DNA of 10,496 nt. Origin: an uncultured Sutterella sp. (lineage in GTDB: Bacteria > Pseudomonadota > Gammaproteobacteria > Burkholderiales > Burkholderiaceae_F). Where the stretch lies: contig CALEAW010000004.1 of the NCBI GenBank assembly GCA_937943605.1, positions 1 through 10,496 of the forward strand, written 5' to 3'. Of this stretch, positions 5,958 to 10,496 are shown piece by piece. Below the pieces are notes generated by a model that did not search any database, was not told the DNA's origin, and worked only from the letters and a program-made list of their open reading frames with translations. The first letter of the stretch is position 1, and the number at the start of each line of letters is the position of its first letter. Position numbers and translations under genes: made by a program.

Positions 5958-6448
5958 GGGGCTACCGATAGATATTGAGGGACGAAAAACGGTGGAGAGG
6001 GCCTTAGTCGTTCTGATTGGTCTAGATGTTGAACGTTGGCAGCACTTAGGCAGGAATATTGCGATTTGATATGCAGTTCACGTAAGAAAGCTGATTTTGG
6101 CATAGATCTATTTGGAATATATCACTCAAGAAACGACGTCCTAGAGAAGTTTTGATCGTGTGAAATCTTTGAGATAACTATCTGAGAGGAATGATGGCTT
6201 TACATACTGCATAAATGACATAAAAATCCATTTGTCAACAGGTAACGGCGATGTGAAAACGGCGCCTTTGTTGTTTTGGTGAATGTGTTTTTGTGGTTGC
6301 GATAGTCGTCCAGGCGCCGACTGATGGTGTGTTGCAATAAAGCTCATCAGTGAGAGAGGTCAGGCTATTCGATCCAATGCACGCTACACGCGATAGACCG
6401 TGATGCAACGTCCGATCAAGAAAGAAGTTGCTAATTTAAAGCAGGCTC
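5958..6448. other. non-coding stretch after crcB
   Basis: I see no gene in these 491 bases. A minus-strand frame of 68 residues (6347-6141) has no ribosome binding site and no recognisable features. There is no evident crcB terminator. A weak plus-strand promoter-like pair is TTTACA (6199-6204) and TAAAAA (6221-6226). Two adjoining inverted repeats lie at 6260-6351 and are listed separately. Confidence 0.4.
6260..6351. repeat. two abutting inverted repeats, possible structured RNA
   Basis: CGGCGCCT (6260-6267) and AGGCGCCG (6312-6319) form a perfect 8-bp GC-rich stem with a 44-base loop. Directly next to it, without a gap, ACTGATG (6320-6326) and CATCAGT (6345-6351) form a perfect 7-bp stem with an 18-base loop. 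Such abutting stems could stack coaxially in RNA. The long loop is rich in G and T on the plus strand (A and C on the minus strand). On the minus strand four T follow the first stem. Strand and function are unknown. Confidence 0.35.
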
Positions 6449-6490
6449 AAAAAGAACATGGCGTTGATCACGATGGACCAACGCCATGTT
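6449..6490 (-). terminator. Rho-independent terminator of the large autotransporter
   Basis: A perfect 12-bp stem joins AACATGGCGTTG (plus 6455-6466) and CAACGCCATGTT (plus 6479-6490), with a 12-base loop. On the minus strand it is followed by C and five T (plus 6453-6449). It lies about 45 bases past the stop codon. Confidence 0.85.
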
Positions 6491-6500
6491 TATACCTTTG

Positions 6501-6524
6501 TTAGCACGACGTTTGCCGTGCTAA
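6501..6524 (-). other. 3' UTR hairpin after the large autotransporter
   Basis: TTAGCACG (6501-6508) and CGTGCTAA (6517-6524) form a perfect 8-bp stem with an 8-base loop, 11 bases past the stop codon and 10 bases before the terminator stem. It lacks a T-run, so it is more likely an mRNA-stabilising 3' hairpin or part of a two-hairpin terminator than a separate terminator. Confidence 0.55.
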
Positions 6525-6534
6525 GTGCGGGTTA

Positions 6535-9500
6535 TTAGAACGCGTAGTTCACGCGAGCATGGAAGGCATTGTTGAGACGGTCGTCAGAGCCAGCGCCCAA
6601 CTTCCATTCAACACCAAAGCCCCAAGCACCCTTCTGGGCATCAACGCCGAGACCCAACTGAACTGGGTTGCTGTCGACCACCTGAACGTCATGCTTCGTG
6701 GCGATGGCGCTACCAAGACCCAAGGTCATCGTAGCGTCCTTGTCACCGAAGGTCGGTACGATCGAGAGGTCAGCGGCCGGCACGACCTTCCAACCAGCAA
6801 AGTCCATGTTACCAGCGACGCTCACGCCGATCGGCATCTGGAAGATGTTCTGGTCGTCAAAGGACGTTTCGTAAGCGGCTTCGAAGCTGTCGGTCGAGAG
6901 ACGGGTGTAACGGAAGCCAACGTGCGGAATGACGTTGACAACACCTTCGTAGGCGAGGTATTCGCCACGAGCACCTAACGTCCAAGCCGTGGTATCAGCG
7001 GAGAATTCGCCTAAGCCGTAGCCCTGAACTGTGACGTCGTTCTTACCCTGCATGTAGCCCAAGTTGGCGGAGAAGTTGATCTTGTCCGTCAAAGCCTTAG
7101 ACGTGTAGAGAGAAAGACCGATGAAGTCAGAGTCCATGCTCGTACCAATGAGCGCATTTTCGCTATCAGTATCAGCCTTACCAAAGGTTAAAGCTGCACC
7201 AACCACAGCGCCGCAAGAGACGGTCGTATCCACGCCAAAGACACCGGCATAGAGGTCAGACTTGTAGCCTGCACCGTCCATGAGTTCCGTGGCCTTGTTG
7301 CGACCGGCGTGCACATCAACCCAGAGGTTCACACCTTCACCGCGCGTCGTGAGCATGCTCGTGCGAGCATCGATAGCGTCGTTGAAGCTGTTGAGGGCGT
7401 CCATCGTGACGGCACCCATGCCAGCCGTTACGCCGAGCATCGCGCCAGCGTTAGCCACAGCAGCGACCTGAGCGTCCGTGAGGCCATTGTCCTTGCTCAT
7501 CAAGAAGCTATTGAACTGGTCAGACTTCGTGCCCGTGCCGTTCAAGCCCTTGTTGAAGTAGTCATAGACCGTGTTGCCCGTGATCATGCCGTTGAGCGCA
7601 CCGATGTTTTCCTTCTTAGCGATATCAAAGGAGAGGGTGCCCTTGTCGTTGGTAACGGTCAAGATACGGTCGCCTTCAACGAGGTAGCTACCATTGCCAG
7701 TGACTGTTGCAGCGAGCTTAAGCTTTTCGCCCTTACGAGCGTCAAGCACCATGAGGTCACCATTGTTGGTGAGGTCGCTACCAAAGACGGCTGTCGTACC
7801 CTTACGGTCACCGCCAGCGATCACCATCAGGCTTTCAGAGCCGACTTCGACGTTTGTCATGTTGGTACTGGCCGTGTCGGCATCGTTAGCGAGGATGCTG
7901 CCAGCAATCGAGTTCTTGGCGTCAGCCTTCACGAAGACAGCAGACTGGTATTCGTCAGCGCCAAGTGCGCTAACGTCAGCACGCTTGAGACCATTCAAGA
8001 TTTCAGCCTTGTCAGTCGTACCGACGGCGATGATGCCGGCGTGACCGGCGTGAAGCTTAGCGTCCTTTTCGAGTGTACCGACAGCTACTAAAGCAGCGTC
8101 ATCCATGGCAACGGTCGTGCCAGCCTTACCAGCAAAGACGGTACCCTTCGTCAATTTCGTGACGAGGGCGTTACCCGTCACGGTACCATCGGTGACAGAG
8201 AGTTCGTTAACCTTGAGGTCGCCAGCGACAATAGCTTTGCCGAGTTCAACCTTGTTCACCGTCAAGTCACCGCTCTTCACGACGAGAGTGCCCTTGCCAG
8301 TGAGGTCACCAATCTGAGCACCGTCACCAGTTGTAGCTAACGTGCCGTCGACCTTAGCGCCAGCTAACTTACCGTCAGCGGCAGCAACGAGCTTACCTGT
8401 GCCGTTGAGTTCAAGGGTCTTCTTGTCATCAACAGTCAAGGCACCCTTTTCAGCCAAAGCGACGGAGTTGAAGCTACCTGCGAGCGCACCATTGACACCC
8501 GTGACCTGAGCCTTCTTGAGGGCTTCGTTCGTGAGACCGCCGAGGTTCTTAACGTCGTTGTAGGCAATCTTGCCATCCTTGACGCCTACGTTCTTGATCG
8601 TCGCGTTGCCGATGTCGACAATACCCGTGTTCTTGCTGGGGTCGGCAAAGAGATTATCAATGGCGGTCTTGTCATATTCACCCTTAAGGCCATCTAAGAC
8701 GAGCGTGCCGTTATTGGTGAGATTCTGTTTTTCAGTGCTATTAGCTAAAACCTTATTGCCATTGAGCGTCAAGGTACCCGTTTCCGTCACGGAGGTGTTA
8801 CCTTCGATCTTGACGTCGCCCTTAACGGTTGTTTCATTGCCGATAGAAGCCGTAGCACTGCTAGCTACATTCAAGCTTTCAGCCGTGAGTTTGCCGGCAT
8901 TGAGGTTAGCTGTACCACCAACAGTTAACTTGCCATAGGTGTAGTCACCGCCGTTTTGGTTGACGGTTGCCTGTTGACCCGTTGTGATGTCACCCGTAAA
9001 GACCTTGTCCTTATCGTAGAAGTGACCACCGTTGAGGTTAACGGTGCCGTCAGTAAAGCCGGCTTGATTATCCTTGATGTTATTGATGACGAACTTACCG
9101 CCGTCGTTCAATGTGACGCTGGCGAACTTGACGTGCTGAGTGCCAGCTTCACCCATCTTTTCGAACATATTGGTCGTCAAGGTGCCGTCAACGATGAGAT
9201 CCTTCACACCAATCGTAGCCTGATTGTTGAGCGTAGCACCAGCGGCGATCGTGAGTTCGCCGTTCGCGCCACTCATGTCACCCAATTGACCCTTGTTGGT
9301 CATCGTGCCAGCGGCGAGGTCAAGACCAGCGTTGTCCTTCAGTGTGATCTTGCCTTCGTTGACTGAGGTACCACTAACCGTGGTCACACCGCTTTCGATG
9401 TCGAAGGTCGCGCCCTTGTCAACCTTCAAGCCATTCTTGATGGTGGTGTCGCCCTTGACTTGAGCCAAACCAACGAACTTGTTCTGATTCGCTTGAGCAG

Positions 9501-10496
9501 GATCATTGGCCGCGGCCTGAGCAGGTTCTTTACGGTTCTTGTATTCGGAAGACGTGACCGTGAGAGAGTTCATGGTCAAGGAGCCGCCGTCCGTTACGTC
9601 AAAGATGGTGCCTGCACCGCCGTTAACGACACGGTTAACCACGACGTCACCGAGTTCGAGTGTGCCCTGTGCACCGACCTTGACGTTCGTGGCAGAAAGA
9701 CCAATGGTCTTGTTGTCGTTAGCGTTGATTTGGGAGACGATGTCAAATTCACCGATGCCGCCTTCCACAACGACTTTACCGGCATTTACGTTGAGGTTGC
9801 CAATGAAGCCCTTAAGGTCGGCGACGGTTAACGTACCTGTGCCTTCTTTATTAATTGAAACGGTCTGGCCACTAATGCTCTGACTTAAGATGCTGTCCTT
9901 GATCGTGAGGGAGGCATTGTTACCCACGTTGAAGTTAGCGGTGGACTTGTCACCCTGCAAATACATGAAGTCACCGGCATGGCCGTAGTTCTTCATGACG
10001 CCATCATCAAGTTTTGTGCCGCCCTTGTTACCTGCGTAAACAAGGTTCTTGCCGTCCGTAACATTGAGGTTGACGGTACCTTCTTTCACATAAAGCGCGC
10101 CGCCCCAACCAAGCGCAGTGTTACCCGAGAAGACAGTGTCCGTAAAGGTTGCTGTGCCCTTGTGTAAAAAGAGTGCACCACCATTGCCCGCAGTGTTGTT
10201 CTTAATCGTGGCGTTCTTGATCTCAACCTTTGCTACATCGACACCATTACCATCAGAAATCGAGATAGCACCACCGTTTTTCTTAGCGGAGTTGCCAGAG
10301 ATGACACCACCGTCCTGTGTGTAGGTGCCAGAACCTGTGATGTTGATGGCACCACCATTGTTGTCAAGCGCGGTGTTACCGACATAGTTCACGTTTTTAG
10401 CGGTGACTTCACCTTTTTCCAGCCAAAGACCGCCTCCCTGTAACCTTAACTTCCCATAAAAGTTGCACTCAAGCACTATGAGGCGCGTAGGAAGGT
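6535..10496 (-). CDS. large autotransporter, 5' end beyond the window
   Basis: At least 1,319 residues; the frame is still open at the right edge and no signal peptide is visible, so the gene is partial. Residues below count from an internal GTG at 10476, which should not be taken as the start. The visible N-terminal part (1-140) has chlamydial-Pmp-like rungs with paired N-N/G-N-x-A and GGA(I/L) motifs (NNGGAINI, KKNGGAISI, GNGGALFL, GWGGALYV). The long middle, to about 1000, is a threonine-, asparagine- and glycine-rich beta-helix with NxGxLxV-type rungs. An alanine-rich helix follows (about 1005-1045, DAQVAAVANAGAML), likely spanning the pore. The rest is the autotransporter barrel, opening with VNLWVDVHAG and ending HARVNYAF with a terminal Phe, the usual BAM signal. 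There is no catalytic triad or protease motif. Codon choice is narrow, consistent with high expression. Adhesion or surface display is a family-based guess. Confidence 0.9.
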   Translation of the reverse strand, partial: LPTRLIVLECNFYGKLRLQGGGLWLEKGEVTAKNVNYVGNTALDNNGGAINITGSGTYTQDGGVISGNSAKKNGGAISISDGNGVDVAKVEIKNATIKNNTAGNGGALFLHKGTATFTDTVFSGNTALGWGGALYVKEGTVNLNVTDGKNLVYAGNKGGTKLDDGVMKNYGHAGDFMYLQGDKSTANFNVGNNASLTIKDSILSQSISGQTVSINKEGTGTLTVADLKGFIGNLNVNAGKVVVEGGIGEFDIVSQINANDNKTIGLSATNVKVGAQGTLELGDVVVNRVVNGGAGTIFDVTDGGSLTMNSLTVTSSEYKNRKEPAQAAANDPAQANQNKFVGLAQVKGDTTIKNGLKVDKGATFDIESGVTTVSGTSVNEGKITLKDNAGLDLAAGTMTNKGQLGDMSGANGELTIAAGATLNNQATIGVKDLIVDGTLTTNMFEKMGEAGTQHVKFASVTLNDGGKFVINNIKDNQAGFTDGTVNLNGGHFYDKDKVFTGDITTGQQATVNQNGGDYTYGKLTVGGTANLNAGKLTAESLNVASSATASIGNETTVKGDVKIEGNTSVTETGTLTLNGNKVLANSTEKQNLTNNGTLVLDGLKGEYDKTAIDNLFADPSKNTGIVDIGNATIKNVGVKDGKIAYNDVKNLGGLTNEALKKAQVTGVNGALAGSFNSVALAEKGALTVDDKKTLELNGTGKLVAAADGKLAGAKVDGTLATTGDGAQIGDLTGKGTLVVKSGDLTVNKVELGKAIVAGDLKVNELSVTDGTVTGNALVTKLTKGTVFAGKAGTTVAMDDAALVAVGTLEKDAKLHAGHAGIIAVGTTDKAEILNGLKRADVSALGADEYQSAVFVKADAKNSIAGSILANDADTASTNMTNVEVGSESLMVIAGGDRKGTTAVFGSDLTNNGDLMVLDARKGEKLKLAATVTGNGSYLVEGDRILTVTNDKGTLSFDIAKKENIGALNGMITGNTVYDYFNKGLNGTGTKSDQFNSFLMSKDNGLTDAQVAAVANAGAMLGVTAGMGAVTMDALNSFNDAIDARTSMLTTRGEGVNLWVDVHAGRNKATELMDGAGYKSDLYAGVFGVDTTVSCGAVVGAALTFGKADTDSENALIGTSMDSDFIGLSLYTSKALTDKINFSANLGYMQGKNDVTVQGYGLGEFSADTTAWTLGARGEYLAYEGVVNVIPHVGFRYTRLSTDSFEAAYETSFDDQNIFQMPIGVSVAGNMDFAGWKVVPAADLSIVPTFGDKDATMTLGLGSAIATKHDVQVVDSNPVQLGLGVDAQKGAWGFGVEWKLGAGSDDRLNNAFHARVNYAF

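Noticed and set aside
6141..6347. A 68-codon minus-strand frame in the gap after crcB
   Set aside because: There is no ribosome binding site or family resemblance, and it covers both inverted repeats of the 6260-6351 element.
7309..8091. A 260-codon open frame on the plus strand, antisense to the large autotransporter
   Set aside because: It lies fully inside a gene with very narrow codon choice, which leaves antisense frames open by chance. Its product has no domain character and no ribosome binding site is seen. The same holds for the other plus-strand frames between 6559 and 10324.
10474..10476. GTG as the true start of the large autotransporter
   Set aside because: No signal peptide follows, and the sequence after it already looks like a beta-helix rung (LECNFYG, then GGGLWL). 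The frame is open to the window edge, so the real start is outside.

Overview
The window looks like chromosome from a Gram-negative bacterium of roughly even base composition. It carries two type V autotransporters, a periplasmic cysteine-rich Sel1-repeat protein, a periplasmic thioredoxin-like protein and a FluC/CrcB fluoride channel. Several related autotransporters close together would suit a host-associated Burkholderiales of the Sutterellaceae (Sutterella/Parasutterella) type. That placement is inference from gene content and style; no rRNA or other phylogenetic marker is present. There is no sign of a mobile element, CRISPR array, tRNA or rRNA.

Layout, left to right: (1) 1-252, no gene recognised. 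(2) 253-1224, minus strand: a secreted protein with eight C-x7-C Sel1-like repeats and its own terminator. (3) 1225-1663, a divergent intergenic region. (4) 1664-4312, plus strand: a complete 882-residue autotransporter with a short passenger, a charged low-complexity linker and a C-terminal barrel. (5) 4440-4874, plus strand: an exported thioredoxin-fold protein with a CRPC active site, followed by a strong terminator. (6) 4966-5110, minus strand: a probable undescribed small RNA with a near-consensus sigma-70 promoter, a GAAA-capped 5' hairpin, a CU-rich anti-Shine-Dalgarno stretch and a textbook terminator. (7) 5111-5561, the shared upstream region of the sRNA and crcB, with direct repeats, a structured leader and a possible 39-codon ORF. 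(8) 5562-5957, plus strand: crcB/fluC. (9) 5958-6534, non-coding, with nested inverted repeats and the terminator of the last gene. (10) 6535-10496, minus strand: a large autotransporter whose 5' end lies outside the window.

Most products act in the envelope. The autotransporters would be exported by Sec and inserted by the BAM complex. The Sel1 protein, with eight predicted disulfides, and the thioredoxin-like protein share the periplasm, so a redox link is possible but not shown. CrcB is a housekeeping fluoride exporter in the inner membrane. The most novel item is the sRNA at 4966-5110, which has every expected part of an independent trans-acting regulator and matches no family I recognise.
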